Made by a program: the position numbers and the translations under genes
From: JAHDBG01 sp963922685
Lineage (GTDB): Bacteria; Pseudomonadota; Gammaproteobacteria; Chromatiales; Chromatiaceae
Length of the DNA: 41,942 nucleotides
Assembly (NCBI GenBank): GCA_963922685.1
Contig: CAWUJM010000010.1
Location: 1-41,942, forward strand
Direction of reading: 5' to 3'
The notes under the pieces: generated by a model
Database searches by the model: none
The model's input: the letters and a program-made list of their open reading frames with translations, nothing else
What the model was told of the DNA's origin: nothing
Shown: in pieces, positions 7,921 through 15,207 of the stretch
Layout of the letters: each line of letters opens with the position of its first letter
Numbering within the stretch: the first letter of the stretch is position 1

Positions 7921-8769
7921 TCAGGATAAATCAACTATTTCTGCATGCCTGCGCTTTATCCGGTAGCCATTCAGCAGGGAGGAAATAACATATAAGGCCG
8001 CAGCAATCAGCACAATGACGGGGCCGGGTGGCAGATCCGGTGCGTACGAAACAGCCAGTCCGAGATGACTGATGATCACACCGAGCAGGGTGGCAAGCAG
8101 CATCATACGTCCGAGCGAGTGGACATACTGTCCGGCAATCGCGGCAGGCAACGTGAGCAGCGCAAGCACCAGAATCAGACCAACCACCTGAATCAGCAGG
8201 ACGACGGTCAGCGCAATCATGACCAGCAACAGCAGATAAAAGAAGGTGACCGGCACACCACGCAGGCGCGCAGCTTCAGCATCAAATACAACCGCCAGAA
8301 ACGAATAACGATACAACCAGACCAGTACCAGCAACAATAAGTCGGCAGCACCCATCAGGTACAGACTGCTGGTCGGTACCAGCAGGATGTTACCAAACAG
8401 GTAGTCCATCAGATCAACCTGATCACCCGGTGTTCTGGCAAGATACAGGATCCCGATCGCCATGCCGATGGCCCACAGAGCACTGATCAGCGTATCTTCG
8501 TGTGCCTGCCAGTGCAGGTGCACCCAGCCGATAATCAGGGCAGCAATGATCGCTGCCACCGCTGCGCCAGACAATGGATCAAGGCCATAATAGACCGCTG
8601 CACCCATACCGCCGAGCACCGCATGTGCAATACCACCAGCGATAAACGCGATCCGTTTCACCACCACATAGGTGCCGATCATGCCGCAGCCAATACTGGC
8701 CAAGACGGCGGCCATCGCCGCTGTCTGCAAAAAGGTATGCTGGCTGAGGGCCTGATAAAATTCAGACAC
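7921..8769 (-). CDS. ABC-3 family metal ABC transporter permease
   Basis: Inner-membrane permease of the ZnuB/MntB (ABC-3) family, which with an ATPase and a periplasmic binding protein imports Zn2+ or Mn2+. The sequence is hydrophobic with roughly eight helices. Conserved features include FLQTAAMAAVLASIGCGMIG, the AGGIAHAVLGGMG segment and YSFLAVVFDAEAARLRGVP, the cytoplasmic coupling region. The C-terminus is basic (GYRIKRRHAE). The GTG at 8769 gives 282 residues, normal for the family; the longer open frame upstream is a shadow of gcvH. It begins 31 bp after gcvH on the same strand, an odd partner. No ATPase or binding-protein gene is in the window. Metal specificity cannot be told. Confidence 0.85.
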   Translation of the reverse strand: MSEFYQALSQHTFLQTAAMAAVLASIGCGMIGTYVVVKRIAFIAGGIAHAVLGGMGAAVYYGLDPLSGAAVAAIIAALIIGWVHLHWQAHEDTLISALWAIGMAIGILYLARTPGDQVDLMDYLFGNILLVPTSSLYLMGAADLLLLVLVWLYRYSFLAVVFDAEAARLRGVPVTFFYLLLLVMIALTVVLLIQVVGLILVLALLTLPAAIAGQYVHSLGRMMLLATLLGVIISHLGLAVSYAPDLPPGPVIVLIAAALYVISSLLNGYRIKRRHAEIVDLS

Positions 8770-8800
8770 AGTTGCAGTACTTACCCACAGGAACCCGGGT

Positions 8801-9196
8801 TCAGTGCTCGTCCTGCTCACACAGCGCGCGATAGGCTGCTGCATCCAGTAAGTCGTCCAGCTGTGTCGCAGCAGACAACTGTAAACTGAACAGCCAGCCA
8901 TCTGCATAAGGTTCCTGATTGATGATCTCTGGTGTATCAGCCAGACTCTCGTTACACGCCACCACCTGACCACTGACTGGCGCAAACACGTCCGAAGCCG
9001 CCTTCACCGACTCTACTACGGCGCATTCATCACCCTGCGCCAGGTCATCACCTGCCTCCGGCAATTCCACAAATACCAGATCGCCCAGCGCGGATTGCGC
9101 ATGATCGGTGATGCCAACACGGGCAGTCCCATCCCCGGCTGGCTGCACCCATTCGTGGCTGGTGGTAAATTTCAGATTATCAGGTATATCACTCAT
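8801..9196 (-). CDS. gcvH: Glycine cleavage system H protein
   Basis: Lipoyl carrier that shuttles the aminomethyl group between the P, T and L proteins of the glycine cleavage complex. The lipoylated lysine is in ESVKAASD (about residue 65). The N-terminal TTSHEWV and the GDLVFVELPE strand are family hallmarks, as is GWLFSLQLS near the end. Length (131 residues) is normal. It follows gcvT by 13 bp on the same strand, so the two are cotranscribed. gcvP is not next to them here, although many gammaproteobacteria carry T, H and P together. Confidence 0.97.
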   Translation of the reverse strand: MSDIPDNLKFTTSHEWVQPAGDGTARVGITDHAQSALGDLVFVELPEAGDDLAQGDECAVVESVKAASDVFAPVSGQVVACNESLADTPEIINQEPYADGWLFSLQLSAATQLDDLLDAAAYRALCEQDEH

Positions 9197-9209
9197 CGGG
9201 AATCCTCTG

Positions 9210-10313
9210 TCAGATTAAGGCCGGATCAATACACACAGTGCCTGAGCGCACAAACGGTGGACGCACCTGCGTCACCGGAATTCGTTTGTTACGGATACCG
9301 ACATGCAGGGGGGCTGCAGCATCCGGCGCAATCCGCGCCAGCGCAATGGAACGTTGCAGAGTCGGTGCAAAACCGCCGGACGTAACCTCGCCCACGGACT
9401 GGTCGCCCGCAAATAATGGCTGATGTTGCCGCAGCACACCCTTGCCTGCCAGCACCAGACCAACCAACTGCGCCGCACGACCTGCAGCCTGTTCTGACTC
9501 CAGGGCCTCCCGACCGATAAAACGGCGTGCCGGATCGCGCAGATCGACTGTCCAGGCGAGACCGGACGAAAGCGGCGAGACCTGTTCATCCATATCCTGG
9601 CCGTACAGGTTCATCCCGGCCTCCAGGCGCAGCGTGTCACGTGCCCCCAGCCCGCAGGGTTGTACCCCGGCGTCCAGCAACTGCTGCCAGAAAGACGGCA
9701 GGGCTGCCTGATCCAGCATCAGTTCAAAACCATCTTCGCCGGTATAGCCGGTGCGCGCGATACACCATTCCGCCTCAGCCAGAGCAAAAAACGGCTGCAA
9801 TTGTGCCGCTGATGATTGTACAGTCTCAGGCAATAATGACAGCACCTTTGCACGTGCTTCCGGCCCCTGCACCGCAATCATGCCCAGATCAGTCCGGGGT
9901 GCAATCTGCACTGCAAACCCTTCTGCCTGCGCCTGTAACCAGGCAATATCTCTGGTCGCCGTGCCCGCATTCACTACCAGCCGGAACTGGTCTTGCGCCA
10001 GATGATACACAATCAGATCGTCCAGTACACCGCCATCATCACGCAACAGACACGAATATAGTGCCTTGCCCGGAACGCGCAGTTTCTGTACATCATTCGC
10101 CAGCACAAACCGCAGTAAGGCACGGGCACCGCGACCCGTCACATCCACTGTCCGCATATGACACACATCAAACATGCCGGCGTGCTGCCGCACGGCATGA
10201 TGTTCGTCCAGTTGCGAACCAAAATGGACTGGCAACACCCAGCCGGCAAAGGGTACCATACGGGCTCCCAGAGCCACATGGGAAGCATATAACGGCGTCT
10301 GATCCGACATCAT
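9210..10313 (-). CDS. gcvT: Aminomethyltransferase (glycine cleavage T protein)
   Basis: Transfers the methylene carbon from aminomethyl-lipoyl-H protein to tetrahydrofolate, releasing ammonia. Features: MVPFAGWVLPVHFGS near residue 19, the MFDVCHM motif (about 47), LLRDDGGVLDDLIVY, ARTGYTGEDGFEL and the EVTSGGFAPTL C-terminal folate-binding barrel motif. At 367 residues it is full length. The first two codons are both ATG; the second (10310) is an equally good start. It heads the gcvT-gcvH operon and is divergent from acs, with a palindromic family C element in the 167 bp between them. Confidence 0.97.
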   Translation of the reverse strand: MMSDQTPLYASHVALGARMVPFAGWVLPVHFGSQLDEHHAVRQHAGMFDVCHMRTVDVTGRGARALLRFVLANDVQKLRVPGKALYSCLLRDDGGVLDDLIVYHLAQDQFRLVVNAGTATRDIAWLQAQAEGFAVQIAPRTDLGMIAVQGPEARAKVLSLLPETVQSSAAQLQPFFALAEAEWCIARTGYTGEDGFELMLDQAALPSFWQQLLDAGVQPCGLGARDTLRLEAGMNLYGQDMDEQVSPLSSGLAWTVDLRDPARRFIGREALESEQAAGRAAQLVGLVLAGKGVLRQHQPLFAGDQSVGEVTSGGFAPTLQRSIALARIAPDAAAPLHVGIRNKRIPVTQVRPPFVRSGTVCIDPALI

Positions 10314-10339
10314 CTTTCACCATACCAGATAACAAACAG

Positions 10340-10457
10340 GGCACCTCTGGAAACGTCGCGAACGAAGCAAAGACGAGGCGAAAAAGCACAGTGTACGGGT
10401 CGTACATGAGCACTTTTCAACGAAGTATTTGCAAGCGCAGCAGTTTTCAGAGATGCC
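10340..10457. repeat. Family C palindromic element (MITE-like)
   Basis: About 118 bp with terminal inverted repeats GGCACCTCTGGAAAC and GTTTTCAGAGATGCC. The centre is an imperfect palindrome, GAAAAAGCACAGTGTACG with CGTACATGAGCACTTTTC. No reading frame is present. It occupies most of the space between the divergent gcvT and acs genes, so their promoters must overlap it or be carried by it. Partial ends of the same kind are seen at 33318-33333 and 38524-38550. Very similar elements are, from memory, widespread in gammaproteobacterial intergenic regions. Confidence 0.8.
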
Positions 10458-10480
10458 CGACAGGCACACCGGAGCCAACT

Positions 10481-12430
10481 ATGACCACAACCTATCCAGT
10501 TGCTGACGACTACGCTGCCCAGGCAAAAATCAATGCGGCACAATATGCCGCGTTATACCAGGCCTCTGTCACCGACCCGGCCACATTCTGGGCACAGCAG
10601 GCCAGACATTATCTGCAATGCGACACCCCCTGGCGACAGGTGCTGGACTGGTCTTATCAGGCGGACGACCTGCATATCCGCTGGTTCGAGGGGGCCACCC
10701 TGAATGTTTCGACTAATTGTATTGACCGGCATCTGACGACGCGGGGTACACAGACCGCGATCCTCTGGGAAGGCGACAACCCGGATGAAACTCGCCGCCT
10801 CAGTTATCGCGAACTGCATACACAAGTCTGTCGTTTTGCGAATGTGCTGAAGGCCCGGGGCGTCCGCAAAGGTGACCGGGTATCCCTGTATCTGCCTATG
10901 ATCCCGGAAACTGCGATCGCGATGCTCGCCTGTACCCGCATCGGCGCGATCCACTCCGTTGTGTTTGCCGGATTTTCGCCGGATGCTGTGAAAAACCGCA
11001 TCCGGGATGCCGATTGTTCGGTCCTGATCACTGCCGATCAGTCCATCCGCGGCGGCAGAAAGATCCCGCTGAAGACTCAGGCAGATCAGGCTCTGGCTGA
11101 TTGTCCGCAGGTCAGCACCTGCATCGTGGTACAGCGCGGCGGAGAACCCTTAGCCTGGGATGACACGCGCGATGTTTGGTATCACGATGCGATGCAGACT
11201 GCCTCAGCCGACTGTCCGGCAGAATCGATGGCAGCAGAAGACCCGCTGTTTATTCTGTATACCTCCGGCTCAACCGGTAAGCCGAAAGGGGTATTACACA
11301 CCACCGCAGGCTATTTATTACAGGCCGCAATGACTCACGATCTGGTATTTGATCATCGACCAGGCGAAGTCTACTGGTGTACGGCTGATGTTGGCTGGAT
11401 CACCGGGCACAGCTATTCAGTGTATGGCCCTCTGGCGAATGGTGCAACCACCTTGCTGTTTGAAGGTGTACCCACCTATCCGGATGCCTCGCGGTTCTGG
11501 CAGATCTGCGACAAACACCAGGTCGCGACCTTTTATACCGCTCCGACCGCGCTCCGTGCCCTGATGGGCAAAGGCGATGACTGGGCACACCGGACACAAC
11601 GCACCAGCCTGCGCCTGCTGGGCACGGTCGGTGAGCCGATCAACCCGGAGGCCTGGAAATGGTATCACGAGGTGGTCGGCAAGCAGCGTTGTCCGATCAT
11701 TGATACCTGGTGGCAGACCGAAACCGGTGCCCACATGATCACCCCGTTGCCGGGTGCCACACCACTGAAGCCAGGCTCAGCCACCCTGCCCTTCTTTGGC
11801 GTACAGCCGGTCCTGCTGGACGACGCTGGCAATGAAATCCACGGTAATCCGGCGCAGGGCAATCTGGCGATGAAGCATCCCTGGCCATCCCAGATGCGCG
11901 GGGTATACGGCGATCCGGAACGGTTTTATCAGACCTATTTCGCCCGCTATCCGGGCTATTATTTCACAGGAGACGGTGCCAGGCGGGACGAAGAGGGCTA
12001 TTACTGGATCACCGGACGGGTGGACGACGTACTGAATGTATCAGGGCATCGACTGGGCACAGCAGAGATTGAGTCTGCTCTGGTATTACATGCGCAGGTC
12101 GCTGAGGCTGCAGTGGTCGGCTATCCGCATGAGATCACCGGACAGGGCATTTATGCGTATGTCACACTGATGGCCGGAACAACCGGAACAGCAGAGCTGC
12201 AGACCGAGCTGATCCGACAGGTACGCCGCGAGATCGGGCCGATCGCCACGATTAACATCATCCAGTGGGCACCGGATCTGCCGAAGACCCGCTCCGGCAA
12301 GATCATGCGCCGCATCCTGCGCAAGATCGCAGCAGGCGAACTGACCGATCTGGGAGATACCTCCACTCTGGCCGAACCGGCTGTGGTGGAACAACTGATC
12401 GCGGACCATATCAGCAGTATTGCCACCTGA
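10481..12430 (+). CDS. acs: Acetyl-CoA synthetase (AMP-forming)
   Basis: Activates acetate to acetyl-CoA through an acetyl-AMP intermediate; cytosolic member of the adenylate-forming superfamily. Motifs: YTSGSTGKPKG (phosphate-binding loop, about residue 265), WWQTETG (A5), YFTGDGARRDEEGYYWITGR (A7-A8 hinge), and the catalytic Lys in TRSGKIMRR, the usual Pat/Sir2 acetylation site. The ATG at 10481 with GGAG ten bases upstream gives 649 residues, matching Acs. The longer open frame beginning at 9527 only reflects the antisense of gcvT and the family C repeat. Confidence 0.96.
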   Translation: MTTTYPVADDYAAQAKINAAQYAALYQASVTDPATFWAQQARHYLQCDTPWRQVLDWSYQADDLHIRWFEGATLNVSTNCIDRHLTTRGTQTAILWEGDNPDETRRLSYRELHTQVCRFANVLKARGVRKGDRVSLYLPMIPETAIAMLACTRIGAIHSVVFAGFSPDAVKNRIRDADCSVLITADQSIRGGRKIPLKTQADQALADCPQVSTCIVVQRGGEPLAWDDTRDVWYHDAMQTASADCPAESMAAEDPLFILYTSGSTGKPKGVLHTTAGYLLQAAMTHDLVFDHRPGEVYWCTADVGWITGHSYSVYGPLANGATTLLFEGVPTYPDASRFWQICDKHQVATFYTAPTALRALMGKGDDWAHRTQRTSLRLLGTVGEPINPEAWKWYHEVVGKQRCPIIDTWWQTETGAHMITPLPGATPLKPGSATLPFFGVQPVLLDDAGNEIHGNPAQGNLAMKHPWPSQMRGVYGDPERFYQTYFARYPGYYFTGDGARRDEEGYYWITGRVDDVLNVSGHRLGTAEIESALVLHAQVAEAAVVGYPHEITGQGIYAYVTLMAGTTGTAELQTELIRQVRREIGPIATINIIQWAPDLPKTRSGKIMRRILRKIAAGELTDLGDTSTLAEPAVVEQLIADHISSIAT

Positions 12431-12449
12431 GCAGATGATCTCAGTACCA

Positions 12450-12559
12450 GCGTTATCCTGTCAGGGTGCTCCGAGGTACGCCATAAACCCATCCGTGGGG
12501 GCTCGGCTGCGGCCATCCGTGGCCGCAGACGCCCTCGGAGCACCCTGACCGGATCACGC
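12450..12559. repeat. Family A palindromic element, copy 4
   Basis: Arms GCGTTATCC, TGTCAGGGTG, CTCCGAGG and CCTCGGAG, CACCCTGACC, GGATCACGC pair with few mismatches. The core is in the same orientation as copy 2. It lies between the convergent acs and tyrA genes. Confidence 0.93.
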
Positions 12560-12612
12560 CTTGCAGTGCAGTGGGGCAACCACCTGCATGGCGACTTTCA
12601 GGATGACGCCGC

Positions 12613-12638
12613 GTCATTCCGCGCGAAGTCGCGGAATC
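12613..12638. repeat. Family B REP-like palindrome
   Basis: GTCATTCCGCGCG, AAGTC, GCGGAATC: a short hairpin repeat. The composite continues rightwards as TAGCCCGGACTCAGACGG and GTGGCAGATCAG into the tyrA coding region, matching the same composite at 14888-14925. Confidence 0.88.
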
Positions 12639-12650
12639 TATAGCCCGGAC

Positions 12651-13541
12651 TCAGACGGCATGTGGCAGATCAGACAGATTCTGCGACCACAGCTGATGGT
12701 GCAGATCCTGTGCCTGAGTGAAACGCTGGTGCATGGCTGTGCCATCGCCCGCATCCAGCTCATCAGCCAGTTGTTCCAGATGGTGGATACAGGTGCGCAG
12801 GCTGGTGCTCAGGGCCGCCTGGTTCGCCAGTGCAATATCGCGCCACATCACGGGATCGCTGCCGGCAATGCGGCTGAAGTCGCGTAATCCGCCACCCGCA
12901 CACAAGGCCAGTTCCGCCCGGTCATGCTGCGCATCCAGCACCTGCATCAGATTGAAGGCGAGCAGATGCGGCAGGTGGCTGGTGGTCGCCAGGATACGAT
13001 CATGCTGCTCCGCTGTCATCTGTTCCACCCACGCACCACACGCCCGCCATGCCGCCCGGGCACGTTGCAGTGCACTGTCTGTCTGTTGTCCGGTCGGAGT
13101 CAGTATTACGGTGCGGTTTGTGTACAGGTCAGCCGACGCCGCAGCGACACCGCTGGTTTCTTTACCGGCGATCGGGTGGGCCGGTACAAACTGGTGCAGT
13201 TGTTCGGGGCAGGCGGCCTGAACATCTGCAATCACACTGCACTTCGTACTCCCGCCATCCATCACCAGAGCAGTCGGCAGCAGGTATTTTCTCATATCTG
13301 AAAAGACCTGACATATCGCACCAACCGGCACTGCCACAAAGATCAGGTCAGCAGCTGCCACTGCGGCAGCCATATCGGGACAGGCCTGATCAATCACACC
13401 CAGATCGACCGCCTGCCGGATCTGATCCGGGTCGGTATCAAAACCTGAGATATGCCGGACATAGCCAGCCTGGCGCAGCGCAAGCGCAAATGAACCACCA
13501 ATCAGGCCCAGCCCGATCACTGCCAGACGCGGGGTGGTCAT
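12651..13541 (-). CDS. tyrA: Prephenate dehydrogenase
   Basis: NAD(P)-dependent oxidative decarboxylation of prephenate (or arogenate) in tyrosine synthesis. The N-terminal Rossmann motif is VIGLGLIGGSFALALR (residues about 8-23). HQFVPAHPIAGKETSG carries the conserved His and substrate contacts, and TSHLPHLLAFNL is the helical dimer-domain motif. Length (296 residues) is typical of the monofunctional enzyme. The start overlaps the hisC stop by 4 bp, so translation is coupled. The last ten or so codons (SQNLSDLPHAV) and the TGA lie in sequence homologous to a repeat composite, so the C-terminus is repeat-derived. Cofactor and substrate preference are not decided by sequence alone. Confidence 0.94.
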   Translation of the reverse strand: MTTPRLAVIGLGLIGGSFALALRQAGYVRHISGFDTDPDQIRQAVDLGVIDQACPDMAAAVAAADLIFVAVPVGAICQVFSDMRKYLLPTALVMDGGSTKCSVIADVQAACPEQLHQFVPAHPIAGKETSGVAAASADLYTNRTVILTPTGQQTDSALQRARAAWRACGAWVEQMTAEQHDRILATTSHLPHLLAFNLMQVLDAQHDRAELALCAGGGLRDFSRIAGSDPVMWRDIALANQAALSTSLRTCIHHLEQLADELDAGDGTAMHQRFTQAQDLHHQLWSQNLSDLPHAV

Positions 13542-14647
13542 ACGACCTGCTGTAATGCCTGCAGACAGCGGGTATTCTCTTCCGGCAGACCAACGCTGAT
13601 CCGCAGCCCACCGGGCAACCCATAATTTTCGACCGGGCGGGTAATCACGCCTAGGCGCAATAGCGCGTTATCGATTTCAGCTGCCGGTCGGGTACCGACC
13701 AGAGTGATAAAGTTTGCCACCGACGGGATATAGTCCAGTCCCAGCCGGGTCAGACCTGTCGCCAGCTGTTGCAACCCGGCCCGGTTCAGTTCAGCAGATC
13801 GTACCAGATGTGCCTGATCCTGCAGGGCAGCCAGGGCTGCTGCCTGCGCCAGGCTGTTCACGTTGAACGGCTGACGTACCCGATTCAGCAGGTCAGTCAC
13901 GTCCGGATGCGCGAGGGCATAACCCACCCGCAGTGCAGCCAGCCCATATGCCTTGGAAAAGGTGCGGGTCACAATCAGGTTCGGATGATCTGCCAGCCAT
14001 TGTGTACCGTCCGGATAGTCCGGCTGGTCGATATATTCGGTATATGCCTCATCCAGTACGATCATGACATGTGCCGGCACGGACTGAATAAAGTCGTACA
14101 GCGGTTCCCGCGCCAGCCAAGTGCCGGTCGGATTATTCGGGTTCGCGATCCAGACCACGCCGGTCTGTGGTGTGATCTGCTGATACAGGTTGTTCAGATC
14201 GTGGCCGTAACCGGTCGCCGCCGCAACCCGCAGGCTGGCACCTGCGGCCTGACTGCTGAGCGGATAGACCGCAAACGCGTGTGCCGAAAACACACTGTCG
14301 CACCCCGGATACAGAAATACCCGTGCAATCATATCCAGCACATCGTTAGATCCATTGCCCAACGTGATCTGCTCAGCCGCGACCTGATGATGTTGTGCCA
14401 GGGCAGTCCGTAAATCATGGCCACTGCCATCCGGATAACGCGCCAGTCCGGCAGCCGCCGAAGCGATTGCCTGCTGTACCTGCGGAGCCGGGCCGAGCGG
14501 ATTCTCGTTAGACGCCAGTTTGATCGCATCCCGGATGCCTAACTCGCGTTCCAGCTCGCTCAGCGGCTTACCGGGAACATACGGCTGCAGCTCGTGTATA
14601 CCCGGTGCGATATGCTGTAATGTCATCTGTGGTTGTGGTGTCGTCAT
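13538..14647 (-). CDS. hisC: Histidinol-phosphate aminotransferase
   Basis: PLP-dependent fold type I aminotransferase converting imidazole-acetol phosphate and glutamate to histidinol phosphate. Motifs: IKLASNENPLGP (residues about 42-53), GNGSNDVLDMIAR, NPNNPTGTW, VLDEAYTEY and the PLP lysine in TRTFSKAYGLAALRVGY. Length (369 residues) is normal. It overlaps tyrA (ATG of tyrA within its 3' end). HisC enzymes encoded beside tyrA often also, or mainly, transaminate aromatic keto acids, so a role in tyrosine/phenylalanine synthesis is a fair alternative. The adjacent upstream region is a repeat composite with no other gene of the pathway. Confidence 0.94.
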   Translation of the reverse strand: MTTPQPQMTLQHIAPGIHELQPYVPGKPLSELERELGIRDAIKLASNENPLGPAPQVQQAIASAAAGLARYPDGSGHDLRTALAQHHQVAAEQITLGNGSNDVLDMIARVFLYPGCDSVFSAHAFAVYPLSSQAAGASLRVAAATGYGHDLNNLYQQITPQTGVVWIANPNNPTGTWLAREPLYDFIQSVPAHVMIVLDEAYTEYIDQPDYPDGTQWLADHPNLIVTRTFSKAYGLAALRVGYALAHPDVTDLLNRVRQPFNVNSLAQAAALAALQDQAHLVRSAELNRAGLQQLATGLTRLGLDYIPSVANFITLVGTRPAAEIDNALLRLGVITRPVENYGLPGGLRISVGLPEENTRCLQALQQVV

Positions 14648-14699
14648 AATGGCGTTCAGCAGGTGCGATTCAAACTGATGTGGTGATCTCAGTGTGCCA

Positions 14700-14808
14700 G
14701 CGTTATCCGGTCACGGTTCTCCGAGGTACGCCATAAACCCATCCGTGGGGGCTCGGCTGCGGCCGTCCGGGCCGCAGACGCCCTCGGAGAACCGTGACCG
14801 GATAACGC
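14700..14808. repeat. Family A palindromic element, copy 5
   Basis: Perfect outer stem: GCGTTAT, CCGGTCACGGTTC, TCCGAGG with its exact complement. The GCGGCC hairpin has a shortened loop (GCGGCCGTCCGGGCCGC). It is preceded by the flank motif GATTCAAACTGATGTGG at 14667-14683. Confidence 0.95.
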
Positions 14809-15207
14809 CTTGCGGTGAGGTGACACAACCACCTCCGTGGCTACTCTCAGGAGGACACTGCGTCATTCCGCGCGAAGTCGCAGAATCCATAGCCCGGAAT
14901 CAGACGGGTGTCGTGGCAGATCAGGTGGATTCTGCGACTGCAGCTTTGCTGCGCGCAGAATGACGGTGCGCTCGCCGGGTCGTAAACAGATGCCAGGACT
15001 GGCGGGACCCACTTAAAAGTAGTGACACAGGTCGTTGCAACACCGGACCTGAAAGGGCATGACCCGGGTCATGCTGACACTATGTAAGTTTCATAGCTGC
15101 AGCGTACCAGACCACAAGTCTGCAGCAGCTTGCGCCGTAAGCTGCGGTATAGTACTTTAGTCAGCTCAGTGTATGCAGACAGGATGAACTTTCAGAGGTA
15201 TCGGCTG
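14809..15207. other. Intergenic region between hisC and lysS, with a core-less repeat
   Basis: Besides the REP pair, 14975-15110 is homologous to the flanks of the family A copy at 20262: the segments TCGTAAACAG, GACACAGG and GGCATGACCC, then GGGTCATGC and TGACACTAT, occur in the same order. Here the two arms meet directly as the 18-bp palindrome GCATGACCCGGGTCATGC at 15057-15074, with no core between. The promoter of lysS must lie in 15080-15190; I could not assign it confidently. Confidence 0.7.
14862..14964. repeat. Pair of family B REP-like palindromes
   Basis: The first (14862-14887) is GTCATTCCGCGCGAAG with CGCAGAATC. The second (14928-14964) is the inverted type, GATTCTGCGACTGCAG ... 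GCGCGCAGAATGAC. The 40-bp spacer matches the sequence at the end of tyrA (12639-12672). Confidence 0.88.

Noticed and set aside
8770..8985. 72-residue N-terminal extension of the ABC permease
   Set aside because: It overlaps gcvH in another frame and reads as Arg/Trp/Ser-rich shadow; the GTG at 8769 fits the family length.
9527..10480. An open frame giving acs a 318-residue N-terminal extension
   Set aside because: The extension is antisense to gcvT and crosses the family C repeat; its sequence is Pro/Arg-rich shadow, and the Acs family starts at the ATG at 10481.
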